DNA from: Lachnospiraceae bacterium | Lineage (GTDB): Bacteria > Bacillota > Clostridia > Lachnospirales > Lachnospiraceae | Assembly: GCA_015057165.1 (NCBI GenBank) | Contig: SVEY01000012.1 | Span: 1-64,000, forward strand | Length of the DNA stretch: 64,000 bases | Direction of reading: 5' to 3' | In this document: positions 7,771 through 17,352 of the stretch, one piece after another | How positions within the stretch are numbered: the first letter of the stretch is position 1 | Layout: every line of letters begins with the position of its first letter | Made by a program: the position numbers and the translations under genes | Notes under the pieces: model-generated | What the model was told of the DNA's origin: nothing | Databases searched by the model: none | What the model saw: the letters and a program-made list of their open reading frames with translations, nothing else

Positions 7771-9303
7771 CTAGTTGTTTTTGTCTTCTATAGCTGTTGC
7801 ACCCCTCATAGTTATGGAAGGACCACCTTCATTATCGATGTATTCTTCCGTAATTTCAACAGCTCCAATATTATCATCTTTCGGTATTTCATACATAATA
7901 TCAAGCATGAACTCTTCAATAATAGCTCTAAGTGCTCTTGCTCCAAGTTCTCTTTTCATAGCCTTTCTTGCAATAGCATGAAGTGCTCCATCTGTAAATG
8001 TTAATTTAACTTCATCAAGTGCAAGAAGCTTCTGATATTGTTTAAGGATAGCATTCTTAGGTTCTTTTAATATTCTAACAAGCATTTCCTCATCAAGAGA
8101 CTGGGTAGAAAACAGAATTGGCAGACGGCCGATAAATTCTGGAATCATACCAAATTTCTTAAGATCTTCCGTAGTTGTCTTCATAAGGATATCTTTGTCC
8201 TTATCGTATTTATCCTTTAGCTCACCTGTAAATCCCATTGAGCTTGTCTTATTAAGTCTCTCTTTAACGATATTATCAAGATCAGGAAATGCCCCACCAC
8301 AGATAAAGAGAATATTCTTCGTATCAATGGTTGTCATTGGAACCATTGCATTCTTACTGCTTGCTCCAACAGGGACTTCAACCTCTGCCCCTTCAAGTAA
8401 TTTAAGCATTCCCTGCTGAACAGATTCTCCGCTTACGTCTCTCTGATTAGCATTCTTCTTCTTAGCAAGCTTATCTATCTCATCAATAAATATAATTCCA
8501 CATTCAGCCTTCTCAACATCATTATCAGCAGCTGCAAGTAGTTTAGATACAACTGATTCAATATCATCGCCAATATAACCTGCTTCTGTAAGTGATGTGG
8601 CATCAGTAATTGCCAGAGGCACATCAAGAAGACGCGCTAATGTCTTAACAAGATATGTCTTACCTGAACCAGTAGGTCCAATCATAAGCATATTAGATTT
8701 CTCAATCTCTATATCGTCTTCTGGATCATTCGCCACTCTCTTGTAATGATTATATACTGCAACAGACATAACTTTCTTAGCATAATCCTGTCCCACAACA
8801 TACTCATCAAGCTTAGCTTTAATCTCATGAGGCGGAATAATATTCTTAATATCTATTACAGGCTTATCTTCCTCTGAATTCTCAGCATTACCTTCTGCCT
8901 TTGTCTTTTCTTTGGTCTTGTTCTTTTTCTTCTTAATCTTCTGAGAATTAGGCATACCAAAATCAGCAAGATTAATCATGCCAATGTTAGGCATCTTGCT
9001 AAAATCAAATGCTCCTCCAGTATTTTCCTGTGTATTATTGAAATTATTCATAGAATCGAAAGTACGCTGCATACATTCATTACAAATGCAAACTCCACTT
9101 CCAATATTAATCATAGGACCAGCCTGACTCTCTGTTCTGTGGCAGATAAAGCATATATTCTCATATTCGCTTTCCTTTTTGTCATCCTTTTTGTCTGATT
9201 CTTTATTCTCAGACTTTACATCAGAAGCATCAGACTCTACAATTGTTGTATCAACAACGTCATCTCCAGACTCGTCCACTTCTCTAAAATCATTATTAGA
9301 CAT
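7771..9303 (-). CDS. clpX: ClpX-like ATP-dependent unfoldase
   Basis: 510 aa, about 90 longer than usual ClpX. An acidic 45-residue leader precedes a zinc-binding domain with Cys51, Cys54, Cys74 and Cys77. A Lys/Glu-rich linker (about 120-147) then leads into the AAA+ core: GPTGSGKT at 209-216, IIFIDEIDKL, VQQGMLKLLEG, EFIGRLP and sensor 2 RELGARALRAI. The ClpP-docking loop reads MGFTGEL where E. coli has IGF. It should feed substrates to ClpP, although no clpP or trigger factor gene is adjacent. It could be a paralogue of a main clpX elsewhere in the genome. Confidence 0.88.
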   Translation of the reverse strand: MSNNDFREVDESGDDVVDTTIVESDASDVKSENKESDKKDDKKESEYENICFICHRTESQAGPMINIGSGVCICNECMQRTFDSMNNFNNTQENTGGAFDFSKMPNIGMINLADFGMPNSQKIKKKKNKTKEKTKAEGNAENSEEDKPVIDIKNIIPPHEIKAKLDEYVVGQDYAKKVMSVAVYNHYKRVANDPEDDIEIEKSNMLMIGPTGSGKTYLVKTLARLLDVPLAITDATSLTEAGYIGDDIESVVSKLLAAADNDVEKAECGIIFIDEIDKLAKKKNANQRDVSGESVQQGMLKLLEGAEVEVPVGASSKNAMVPMTTIDTKNILFICGGAFPDLDNIVKERLNKTSSMGFTGELKDKYDKDKDILMKTTTEDLKKFGMIPEFIGRLPILFSTQSLDEEMLVRILKEPKNAILKQYQKLLALDEVKLTFTDGALHAIARKAMKRELGARALRAIIEEFMLDIMYEIPKDDNIGAVEITEEYIDNEGGPSITMRGATAIEDKNN

Positions 9304-9329
9304 AAACTAACCCTTTCTTGTCTTATTTC

Positions 9330-10310
9330 TTATTCAAGTATTTCATCAAGATAATTAAATATCTCTTCGAAATATTCTTCTCTAATGTCTTGTGTCGCAT
9401 TGAACAGTTCGTGTTTGCTTTCTGGGAAAATCTTATAAGTGGTATTCTTAGTCATTTCCACAAACTTTCTGTGTCCCTCATTATCTACAAGCGTATCTTT
9501 GCCTGCTTCAAGAAGTAATATAGGTGTCTCAATAACTGCAGCATTTCTAAGACATTTCTTTGACGCTCTAACGCTTGCTTTAGCCCATGCAAATGTGCCT
9601 CCATATGTCGTATACTCTGGAACAGATAAACGCTTATCAAATTGATAATCATATCTTGCTTTAGACATGGAAGAACTTTTCTCCCATACATTTACACCAT
9701 CAAATCTCTTCTGCCCACTTGCAAGCTTCTTATCCTGACCAAATACACCACATATTCCACTAATAAGTTCAACCTGCCATGGTTTGAATTTACCAAGCTT
9801 CATCTCATGCATTGGTGATGATAGAATAGCACATTTAAAATAGTTAAGATATTTCTCCATAAACAATGTCGAAATACATCCCCCCATAGAATGTGCAAAT
9901 AATACGTATTGCTTAGACTTAGATTCCTTAGTTACTATCTGCTTCATATACTCATGAAAGTCTTCAACATAGTCATCATAATCTCTGACATATACGTAGT
10001 CTAATTCTGGTACTGCTCTCTCTGAGAAACCGTAACCTCTATGCTCCACGAAGAATACCGAGTATCCCATATTATAGAAAATGTAAGCAAGTTCATAATA
10101 CTTAGGAAAAAACTCGCAATAGCCATGACACATAACTACAGAAGCCTTCTCCTTAGGATTAACAATATAATAATATGCTAACTTTGTGTTATCAAAGCTT
10201 GTGAAATGTCCTTTCACAAATTCTTTTTCGACCCAAGGTTCAATTGTACTTTCAACTACTCCCCTGAATTCATCCTCTTTAATCATTAAAGAAGCAACGT
10301 CATCTCGCAT
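9330..10310 (-). CDS. Alpha/beta hydrolase, monoacylglycerol lipase/lysophospholipase type
   Basis: 326-aa serine hydrolase of the PldB/monoacylglycerol lipase group. The oxyanion region is MCHGYCEFF, followed by FFVEHRGYGFSER. The nucleophile is in FAHSMGG, the acid in LEAGKDTLVD and the His in PESKHELFNA. No signal peptide, so it is likely cytoplasmic or membrane-associated. GGGGGTAG precedes the ATG. It is the first gene of a six-gene minus-strand run (hydrolase, clpX, HD-GYP, ptsI, amidase, transglutaminase) with gaps of at most 26 bp. Natural lipid substrate unknown. Confidence 0.85.
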   Translation of the reverse strand: MRDDVASLMIKEDEFRGVVESTIEPWVEKEFVKGHFTSFDNTKLAYYYIVNPKEKASVVMCHGYCEFFPKYYELAYIFYNMGYSVFFVEHRGYGFSERAVPELDYVYVRDYDDYVEDFHEYMKQIVTKESKSKQYVLFAHSMGGCISTLFMEKYLNYFKCAILSSPMHEMKLGKFKPWQVELISGICGVFGQDKKLASGQKRFDGVNVWEKSSSMSKARYDYQFDKRLSVPEYTTYGGTFAWAKASVRASKKCLRNAAVIETPILLLEAGKDTLVDNEGHRKFVEMTKNTTYKIFPESKHELFNATQDIREEYFEEIFNYLDEILE

Positions 10311-10330
10311 ACACTACCCCCAATAAGTAA

Positions 10331-10418
10331 CTAATTCTCACAAGGAGACTCGCGCATTTTGGTTCGACTTCGTCGAAAGCGCTCGTCGTGCAGTCACTCT
10401 GCTTCGCAGAGTAACTGC
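10331..10418. repeat. Palindromic intergenic element downstream of the MFS gene
   Basis: Two hairpins lie in tandem: TTCGAC-ttc-GTCGAA at 10363-10377 and GCAGTCACTCTGC-ttc-GCAGAGTAACTGC at 10390-10418, the latter ending directly at the MFS stop codon. GC-rich compared with its flanks and without a T run. Probably a dispersed palindromic repeat that has become part of the 3' end of the transcript. Confidence 0.65.
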
Positions 10419-11768
10419 TTAGTCCATATCCTCGAATGCGTCTAAGCCTTTTTTAACTTCAATATTCTTGCTGTCACCGTGTTTTACAAATAGCATTGTT
10501 ACAAATGCAAGACCCATAAATACGAATGCATATGGGAAAAATACATCATAAGATATATATCTTAGAAGTGCGCCACAAATAATTGGTGTTACAATTTGAG
10601 CTGCCATACTGAATGTATAATAGTATCCTGTAAACTTACCAACATCACTTCCTTTACACATCTCAATAACCATAGGCAAACTATTTACATTAATGAATCC
10701 CCAACCTGCTCCAACAAGAGCAAGAAGTACATAGAAGAATATCTTCTCAGCCATCTGGAATTCACCTGAGAAAGAAAGTGTAAAGATAAATGCTGCAATA
10801 AAGCATACTGTCATAACTGCAACGCCAATAAGTATTGTCTTCTTTCTTCCTATTTTGCTGGCAATTAATCCTGAAGGTATGTAACATACAATTGCTCCTA
10901 CTGTTGCAATTGTAAGGAATAGATTAGCATCACCAAGTGCCATATCCCATTTTACAGATGCAAAAGTTGTAAACCATGTCTCTAAAGCATTATAAGCGAT
11001 AAACCATAGCGCAACTGATACAAGAACAAAAACAAGACTCTTCTTAACATCTGCAGGAAGTTTGGCATTACCAGAACCATCATCAACAGTAAGATCCCAT
11101 TCTGGATGTTCTGCTTCTATTGCCTTAACTTCATTAGATATTTTAACTTCATTAACAGTAATCATTACAATGAGCATTCCTACCAGCATAATACCAGCAA
11201 CAATTGCAAATAATAAGAAATAATCTACGTGCTCTAGACCAGCCACTCTCTTAGAGTTATATAATACTGTGGAAATACCAAGATAAAGGACACCACCAAC
11301 AGCTCCCATTAAGTTAATAATGGCATTTCCCTGACTTCTAAGTGGCTTAGGTGTTACATCCGGCATTAGAGCTACAGCAGGTGAACGATAAGTTCCCATA
11401 GCGACTAACAATGCTCCAAGTATTCCTACAAACAAAATCTCTTTGCCAAGTGATGGGTTAGCGAAATAACTATTATCAATCAATGGTAGCATAAGCATTA
11501 GAATAACAGCTGCAATCGTTCCAAATAGAATAAATGGTTTTCTTCTACCCATTTTAGATTTACATTTATCAGAGATTCCTCCAAATAATGGAAGAAGGAA
11601 TAGTGCTAACACATTATCCGCTGCCATAATAACACCGGTAATAGTCTCATTCATGTTAAATGTATTCTTTAGAATTAAAGGAATAATTCCATTATACATT
11701 TGCCAGAATGCGCAAATCGATAGAAATGCAAATCCTACTCTAATTGTTTGCCATGTCTTAAGTTTCAT
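10419..11768 (-). CDS. MFS transporter, SLC45/sugar-cation symporter type
   Basis: 449-aa membrane protein with about 12 hydrophobic segments. The loop GISDKCKSKMGRRKPFI between segments 2 and 3 is the major-facilitator A motif as seen in the SLC45 sugar group, and GLIASKIGRKK is its echo in the second half. By family it would import a sugar or glucoside with a cation. No sugar hydrolase is adjacent, so the substrate is open. The start has a strong GGGGGG site. A perfect inverted repeat overlaps its promoter region, so it is probably controlled by an unseen repressor. Confidence 0.85.
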   Translation of the reverse strand: MKLKTWQTIRVGFAFLSICAFWQMYNGIIPLILKNTFNMNETITGVIMAADNVLALFLLPLFGGISDKCKSKMGRRKPFILFGTIAAVILMLMLPLIDNSYFANPSLGKEILFVGILGALLVAMGTYRSPAVALMPDVTPKPLRSQGNAIINLMGAVGGVLYLGISTVLYNSKRVAGLEHVDYFLLFAIVAGIMLVGMLIVMITVNEVKISNEVKAIEAEHPEWDLTVDDGSGNAKLPADVKKSLVFVLVSVALWFIAYNALETWFTTFASVKWDMALGDANLFLTIATVGAIVCYIPSGLIASKIGRKKTILIGVAVMTVCFIAAFIFTLSFSGEFQMAEKIFFYVLLALVGAGWGFINVNSLPMVIEMCKGSDVGKFTGYYYTFSMAAQIVTPIICGALLRYISYDVFFPYAFVFMGLAFVTMLFVKHGDSKNIEVKKGLDAFEDMD

Positions 11769-11800
11769 CTTCGTAATCCCCCCGAAAAAATTTAATAATG

Positions 11801-11828
11801 ATTATAGGTATAGTATCATAAACTATAC
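11801..11828 (-). promoter_or_regulatory. Promoter and putative operator of the MFS gene
   Basis: TATAAT (minus) at 11801-11806 is immediately preceded by a perfect inverted repeat GTATAGT-atcataa-ACTATAC (11808-11828) that occupies the -35 area, where no good -35 hexamer is seen. This is the layout of a repressor or activator site. Confidence 0.5.
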
Positions 11829-12040
11829 TAGAATATTTTATCATTTATGATGTAAGATAGCAATATAAATGCGTAGTTCTTAGGATCTACTAAAGCAACT
11901 TATTATTGTTCACCTAGACATTTAAGCATATCTAAAGTACAATTTAAATGTTAAAGTACCAAAGACCTATACTCTCATGAAAATCGAGTCCCAGTCTTTT
12001 GCTGCTTCGACATTGTATTAGTATGACAGGAGGATACTGT

Positions 12041-12703
12041 ATGTATATCCAATTAGACGGACAGGTATTATATTATGAGAAAACTGGTGAAGGGAAACCG
12101 CTTATTATGCTTCATGGCAACAACGAAAGCCATGAAATATTCAATGAAGCAATAGAGGTTCTCTCTGATACTTATACTGTTTATGCCATAGACTCTCGTG
12201 GACAGGGAATGTCAGCTACCCCAAAGGAATTTCACTACATCGATATGGCATATGATGTAATAAACTTTATTACATCTCTAAAAATAAAAAAGCCTATACT
12301 ATATGGCTTTAGCGATGGTGGAATAATAGGACTACATGTAGCAAGACTTAATGGAGAATTGTTATCCAAGCTCATAATAAGCGGAGTCAATCTCTCGCCG
12401 AAAGGACTTAAAGGTTCTGCAATCTCAATGATAAAAAAAGAATATAAAAAAAGTGATTACAATCCGCTTATCGGGCTAATGCTTAAAGAACCCAACTTCT
12501 TTGACTTTGAATTAGAACAAATCGACGTACCCACATATATTCTTGCAGGTTCAAGAGATATGGTTAAATCATCTGACACCAAGAAGTTAAACAAATATAT
12601 TAAAGGTTCCACCATGAAGATACTTCCCGGTGAAACCCATAGTAGTTATGTTATCCATTCAACCAGAATCGCCGAGCTGATTATAGATTATGATAACTCA
12701 TGA
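12041..12703 (+). CDS. Alpha/beta hydrolase
   Basis: 220-aa soluble alpha/beta hydrolase. The frame is open from 11999, but the ATG at 12041 has AGGAGG 7 bases before it, so that start is chosen. Motifs: oxyanion loop IMLHGNN, DSRGQGMS, nucleophile elbow YGFSDGG, acid in LAGSRDMV and His in GETHSSY. This is a complete catalytic triad. Similar proteins act on esters or lactones, but no substrate can be named. An ABC exporter begins 33 bp downstream and probably shares the transcript. No clear promoter was found in the AT-rich 200 bp upstream. Confidence 0.82.
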   Translation: MYIQLDGQVLYYEKTGEGKPLIMLHGNNESHEIFNEAIEVLSDTYTVYAIDSRGQGMSATPKEFHYIDMAYDVINFITSLKIKKPILYGFSDGGIIGLHVARLNGELLSKLIISGVNLSPKGLKGSAISMIKKEYKKSDYNPLIGLMLKEPNFFDFELEQIDVPTYILAGSRDMVKSSDTKKLNKYIKGSTMKILPGETHSSYVIHSTRIAELIIDYDNS

Positions 12704-12736
12704 ATAAATAGTTCATTCAGATTATGAGGTAGTAAC

Positions 12737-14806
12737 ATGAAACTAACAAATGAAATAATTGCTCCAACTATAAAGGAATTAAATAACTTTCTTAAAACTA
12801 ACGAAATAGATAAAGAGCGTCAGCTGATGCACTGTCTTCTCATTGAAGATTTAATGGGAGCATACTGTAGAGACGAAGGCGAAACTAATTTCACAATAAA
12901 GACAAAACGTAAATGGAACAAGGTTGATGTTATTCTTAAAATCAAAGGCTCAAAATGTGATTATATAGAAAAAAATAAAGATTTCTTCAAATTCAGTAAT
13001 ATTGAAAAATTCGATAAATATCCTGTGTATAAATATGCAAATGGATATAATATATACATTTTCACATCAATAATTATACAAGACAACAAGAAAGCTCTTG
13101 ACTTTGTAAAAAAACATCTTCTAAAAGAAAAAGCAGCACTTATCGGTGGTGTCGTACTTCGATTTGTTAATATGGCTCTAGCAGTTATTGAACCACTACT
13201 TTCTGCTGCAATAATTGTTGCTTATTCCGGTTCACAGATTGAAAAGATTATAATAATCGCTGCCCTCATTATGGGAAATGCTCTTCTATCAGCTTTCATT
13301 ACATGGGCTGCTTCCCGTCTCTTAAGAAAATCTTTTGCAACTATGATCAAAGAGATTCAATACGAAACAACTAAGAATGTACTTAGAATCAAGACAGGCT
13401 ATATGACAGACAAGGGCCACGGTGTGTTCACCCAAAGACTTACATCTGACACTGACCAGTTAGCAGACCATTTCGATGCTCTCCTTGCATCTTCCACTGA
13501 GATATTTCGTGTTATAAGTCTGCTAATTGCATTCCTCGTAATATCACCTGTAATGTTCGTATTTGAAGCAATTGTATTCGGCATATATTGTATTATTCAA
13601 ATCGTCCAATCTAAGGTTCTTACTGACGAGTCTAGAATTGTTAAGGCAACCGCCGAAACACAGGCTGGATTTGTAGGTGAAATGGTCAAAGGTCATCGTG
13701 ACATTAAGCTTCTCCATAGTGAAGGAAGTTTTCTGAAAAATATCAGACTTAGCATTAATAACAATGTAGATGCCAATACAAATATGCGCTACAGATCAAT
13801 GAAATACATTATGCTTCGAAGCTCATTTGTAGGTGTAACAGACTTTATGTATATGGGAATCCTTGCCCTTCTTATGGTATTCTTCGGAATGCAGCCTGCA
13901 ACTGCTCTTACCCTCTTTAACTACAATGGAAGAGTATATACAAGCGCTAATGCAATAACGAGAATAACTGATACTATATATAATATACACTTATCAGCAG
14001 AGAGAATATATCAGCTTGTAGGTGGTAAAGACTATGGCAAAGAAGAATTTGGCTCAACACACTTAGACAATGTAACTGGAGATATCAAGATTCAATCTGT
14101 TTCCTTTGCTTATCAACGAATTGGAGAGCGTTCAGTTCCAGTTCTTAATGATGTAAGTCTTCATATACATCCTGGTGAAAGTGTTGCATTTGTCGGAGAA
14201 AGTGGATGTGGCAAGAGTACTCTATTGTCTCTGATTACTAAACTATATGATCCAGACTCTGGTTCAATTCTAATTGACGATACCGATATAAGGCAGTTAG
14301 ATCAGGACTCTATCAGAAGCAATATTGCTATGGTAAGCCAGACTCCTTATATATTCAACATGAGCATAAGAGATAACCTTTCAATCGTTAAGCACGATGT
14401 TACTGAAGAAGAGATAATAAAGGTGTGTAAATTAGCCTGCATTCATGATGACATCAAGGTTCTCCCCAAGGGATATGATACAGTTGTAGGGGAAGGAGGC
14501 GTGACGCTATCAGGAGGTCAGAGGCAAAGACTTGCACTTGCGAGAAGTATGCTTAAAGATTTCCCTATTCTAATGCTAGACGAAGCAACCTCAGCTCTTG
14601 ACAACATGACGCAAGCCAAAGTACAATCTGCTATTGAGAATCTACGTGGAAAACAGACTCTTATAATGATAGCACACAGATTATCAACAGTTATAAATTG
14701 CGATAAATTGTTCTTAATGTCTAATGGAAAAGTTATAGCAGAAGGCTCACATGAAGAGCTCCTTAAGACTTCAAAAGAATACAGAAAACTATATCAGGAA
14801 GGATAA
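12737..14806 (+). CDS. ABC exporter half-transporter (membrane plus ATPase) with unusual N-terminus
   Basis: 689 aa. Residues 1 to about 115 are a soluble extension of unknown function. A six-helix exporter membrane domain (about 125-410) follows, then the ATPase: Walker A GESGCGKST near 487-495, Q-loop MVSQTPYIF, signature LSGGQRQR, Walker B ILMLDEATSALD and the H-loop IAHRLST. It should dimerise to export a lipid, peptide or drug. The extension is not a C39 peptidase: no Cys-His pair in the right context is seen. Paired with the hydrolase upstream. Confidence 0.88.
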   Translation: MKLTNEIIAPTIKELNNFLKTNEIDKERQLMHCLLIEDLMGAYCRDEGETNFTIKTKRKWNKVDVILKIKGSKCDYIEKNKDFFKFSNIEKFDKYPVYKYANGYNIYIFTSIIIQDNKKALDFVKKHLLKEKAALIGGVVLRFVNMALAVIEPLLSAAIIVAYSGSQIEKIIIIAALIMGNALLSAFITWAASRLLRKSFATMIKEIQYETTKNVLRIKTGYMTDKGHGVFTQRLTSDTDQLADHFDALLASSTEIFRVISLLIAFLVISPVMFVFEAIVFGIYCIIQIVQSKVLTDESRIVKATAETQAGFVGEMVKGHRDIKLLHSEGSFLKNIRLSINNNVDANTNMRYRSMKYIMLRSSFVGVTDFMYMGILALLMVFFGMQPATALTLFNYNGRVYTSANAITRITDTIYNIHLSAERIYQLVGGKDYGKEEFGSTHLDNVTGDIKIQSVSFAYQRIGERSVPVLNDVSLHIHPGESVAFVGESGCGKSTLLSLITKLYDPDSGSILIDDTDIRQLDQDSIRSNIAMVSQTPYIFNMSIRDNLSIVKHDVTEEEIIKVCKLACIHDDIKVLPKGYDTVVGEGGVTLSGGQRQRLALARSMLKDFPILMLDEATSALDNMTQAKVQSAIENLRGKQTLIMIAHRLSTVINCDKLFLMSNGKVIAEGSHEELLKTSKEYRKLYQEG

Positions 14807-14826
14807 TCATATCACAATATACAAGA

Positions 14827-14855
14827 AATACCTTAGTGCTATGCACTAAGGTATT
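14827..14855. terminator. Convergent terminator hairpin between ABC exporter and mtgA
   Basis: AATACCTTAGTGC-tat-GCACTAAGGTATT is a perfect 13-bp stem between two convergent genes. The mtgA stop codon lies inside the stem. T runs are short on both sides, so efficiency is uncertain. Confidence 0.65.
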
Positions 14856-15649
14856 GTTACTTTACTATAGTCTCTATGTAGTCCAAATCTATAATTATAT
14901 ATTGGAATATCCCTGGAATAGTTGGAACAAAATTCATCCTTTAACCGAAGCTTTTCATCAATACAATCTTTTTGACCTGCAAGTATATTATTATATTCTT
15001 GTATATCAATTTTACCTGCTTCAAGTAAACAACTTAGCCTTATATCCCTTATTCTTACAAATGCATCAGGATAAGTAACCGGATTACCCTTAGTCGGTGC
15101 GGAAAGCATACACGTTATCAAGAACATCTGATTATTACTCAAATCTTCTAATCCAGTATTAAAGTAGAATAAAGCGGCGTGGCTTACTCCATATATTCCC
15201 ATTCCGAAATAAGATGTATTAATATACAAAGACAGGATGTCATCCTTCCTCAAACGCTTCTCCATATATAATGCAATGACTAATTCAGCAAGCTTCCTTG
15301 AATAACTCTTCTTAAAACTAAGGTACAGATTCTTCGCAACCTGTTGTGAAATAGTGCTTCCACCATACATCATCTTCTTAGCATGAAGATTCCTATTAAA
15401 TGCTCTCTTTATTGCCGATATATCATAGCCCTTATGCTCATAAAAGTTCTCATCTTCCATCTGGACAATATACTGTATAAGCTTCTTTGGAATCATATCA
15501 ATTCCGGCATAATCTTCTTCCTTAGATATCTCATTATACAAAGCCTCTATAGGATGCTTCCTAACCAGTGTCAGCCCATAAATGACGACACCTGATATAT
15601 ATCCTATGAAGATTATGACGAGAATTAGCAATACTATTAATACATACAT
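14846..15649 (-). CDS. mtgA: Monofunctional peptidoglycan glycosyltransferase (GT51)
   Basis: 267 aa. One N-terminal membrane segment (about 2-28) precedes a GT51 domain that polymerises lipid II into glycan strands. Motifs in order: MEDENFYEHKGYD with the catalytic Glu, GGSTISQQVAKN, RKLAELVIALYMEKRLRK with the second Glu, and ILSLYINTSYFGMGIYG. No transpeptidase domain follows, hence monofunctional. The ATG lies one base after the dapB stop and lacks a good ribosome site, so translation is probably coupled. The link with dapA/dapB joins wall precursor supply to wall polymerisation. Confidence 0.88.
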   Translation of the reverse strand: MYVLIVLLILVIIFIGYISGVVIYGLTLVRKHPIEALYNEISKEEDYAGIDMIPKKLIQYIVQMEDENFYEHKGYDISAIKRAFNRNLHAKKMMYGGSTISQQVAKNLYLSFKKSYSRKLAELVIALYMEKRLRKDDILSLYINTSYFGMGIYGVSHAALFYFNTGLEDLSNNQMFLITCMLSAPTKGNPVTYPDAFVRIRDIRLSCLLEAGKIDIQEYNNILAGQKDCIDEKLRLKDEFCSNYSRDIPIYNYRFGLHRDYSKVTIP

Positions 15650-15650
15650 A

Positions 15651-16412
15651 CTATTTTGAAGCGATTACATCCTTCATGTCGTATAGTCCAGGTCCTTTAC
15701 CAGCTAAGAATTTAGCAGCTTCAACTGCCCCTTTGGCAAATACCGACTTTGAATATGCTGAATGTGAAAATGTAATTACTTCATCAGTTCCTGCAAATAT
15801 AACATCATGATCACCCACAATTGTTCCGCCACGAACTGCACTAATTCCTATTTCTTTATTACTTCTCTTCTCTCTCTTAGTACTTCTGTCATATACATAT
15901 TCAAATGAATTGTCATATTCTTCGTTAATAGAATCTGCAAGAGCAAGAGCCGTTCCAGATGGTGCATCAATTTTCTGGTTATGATGCTTCTCTACAATCT
16001 CAATATCATATCCTGCTTCCACAAATACATTAGCCGCCTTCTTAAGAAGATCCATCATTGTATTAATTCCAAGAGACATATTAGCAGACTTAAGGAGTGC
16101 AACCTTAGAACTTGCATTCTTAATATTGTCAATCTGCTCGTCACTAAGACCTGTAGTACAAAGTACTGCCGGAATCTGTTTGTTGACACAATAATCAACA
16201 AGAGCATCTTCAGCCTTGGCACTGGCAAAATCGATAATTACATCTGCATCTACATCACATTTATCAATTGATGGAAAAACAGGATAATCGTTAGGTACAC
16301 CATCAAAAGGATCTATTCCTGCTACGATTTCAATATTATCGTCTTTACTACATATATCAGTAATAACTCTTCCCATATGGCCATTACAGCCATGCATTAT
16401 TGCTTTAACCAT
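15651..16412 (-). CDS. dapB: 4-hydroxy-tetrahydrodipicolinate reductase
   Basis: 253 aa. NAD(P)H-dependent reductase in the diaminopimelate/lysine pathway, acting on the product of DapA. Nucleotide-binding GCNGHMGR at the N-terminus, LCTTGLS, the catalytic EKHHNQKIDAPSGTAL and the C-terminal TFSHSAYSKSVFAKGA are all present. The frame runs on to a TTG at 16439, but the ATG at 16412 has AAGGAG 8 bases before it and begins exactly at the family's usual MVKAIM-type start. 32 bp after dapA. Confidence 0.94.
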   Translation of the reverse strand: MVKAIMHGCNGHMGRVITDICSKDDNIEIVAGIDPFDGVPNDYPVFPSIDKCDVDADVIIDFASAKAEDALVDYCVNKQIPAVLCTTGLSDEQIDNIKNASSKVALLKSANMSLGINTMMDLLKKAANVFVEAGYDIEIVEKHHNQKIDAPSGTALALADSINEEYDNSFEYVYDRSTKREKRSNKEIGISAVRGGTIVGDHDVIFAGTDEVITFSHSAYSKSVFAKGAVEAAKFLAGKGPGLYDMKDVIASK

Positions 16413-16444
16413 ATTTATACTCCTTAACTTAATACGCAATATTC

Positions 16445-17329
16445 TTACAACAATCCATAAGCCTTCATAGCTTGCTCTAACACCTTAGCATTCTCGTCAG
16501 ACATTTCGCATAGAGGTGAACGTAGAGGACCTACATTCATACCCATAAGATTAAGCGCCTTCTTAACTGGAATTGGATTAACCTCTGAGAATAAAGCATC
16601 AATAAGTGGTAATGCCTCAAATTGTGTCTTAAGAGCCTCATCGCATTTTCCATTCAAGTAATTAGCCACCATATCATGTGTCTTCTTAGGTGCCACATTA
16701 GCAATAACTGATATTACACCAATTGCTCCTATTGACATAAGGGGAACAACAAGTCCGTCTTCTCCAGAATACAGTTCTAAATTACCATCGCAGAGAGCCA
16801 TTGTCTTAGAAGCCTGTGCCATATTACCGGTGGCCTCTTTAAGACCTACGATATTAGATTTGGTCTTAACAAGTTCTGCAACTGTCTCAGGTGCAATATT
16901 AGTACCTGTTCTACTTGGTACATTATAAAGAATAATAGGAAGCTTGGTCTCATCGGCTATCATACTGTAATGATTAATAAGGCCTGCTTGTGTTGCTTTA
17001 TTATAATAAGGCGTAACAATAAGAGCTGCATCTGCTCCGTCCTCTTCTGCTTCCTTTGCATGGCGAATAGCTATCTTAGTATTGTTAGAACCTGTTCCGG
17101 CAACAACTGGTATTCTTCCTTTAGCAAATTCAACACAGGATTTAATAGTTTTTCTATGCTCCTCCATAGAAAGTGTTGCACTCTCACCTGTTGTACCACA
17201 GATAATAATAGCATCTGTTCCATTATCAATATGAAAATTAACAAGTTCTTCTAATTTGTCGTAATTTACCTCTAAGTTATCTTTCATTGGTGTAACAATA
17301 GCAACACCTGATCCTTTAAATATAGCCAT
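16445..17329 (-). CDS. dapA: 4-hydroxy-tetrahydrodipicolinate synthase
   Basis: 294 aa, typical length. Condenses pyruvate with aspartate semialdehyde. Schiff-base lysine Lys164 in VGLKEATGN, catalytic Tyr135 in ILYNVPSRTG and the substrate-binding CGTTGESATL are in place. GGAGG precedes the ATG by 8 bases. It is the second gene after the corrinoid adenosyltransferase (23-bp gap). No lysine riboswitch can be fitted into the short upstream regions. Confidence 0.95.
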   Translation of the reverse strand: MAIFKGSGVAIVTPMKDNLEVNYDKLEELVNFHIDNGTDAIIICGTTGESATLSMEEHRKTIKSCVEFAKGRIPVVAGTGSNNTKIAIRHAKEAEEDGADAALIVTPYYNKATQAGLINHYSMIADETKLPIILYNVPSRTGTNIAPETVAELVKTKSNIVGLKEATGNMAQASKTMALCDGNLELYSGEDGLVVPLMSIGAIGVISVIANVAPKKTHDMVANYLNGKCDEALKTQFEALPLIDALFSEVNPIPVKKALNLMGMNVGPLRSPLCEMSDENAKVLEQAMKAYGLL

Positions 17330-17352
17330 ACTCTTTCCTCCAATTCACTTTA

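Noticed and set aside
16413..16439. TTG start for dapB
   Set aside because: The ATG at 16412 has AAGGAG at good distance and the family's usual N-terminus.
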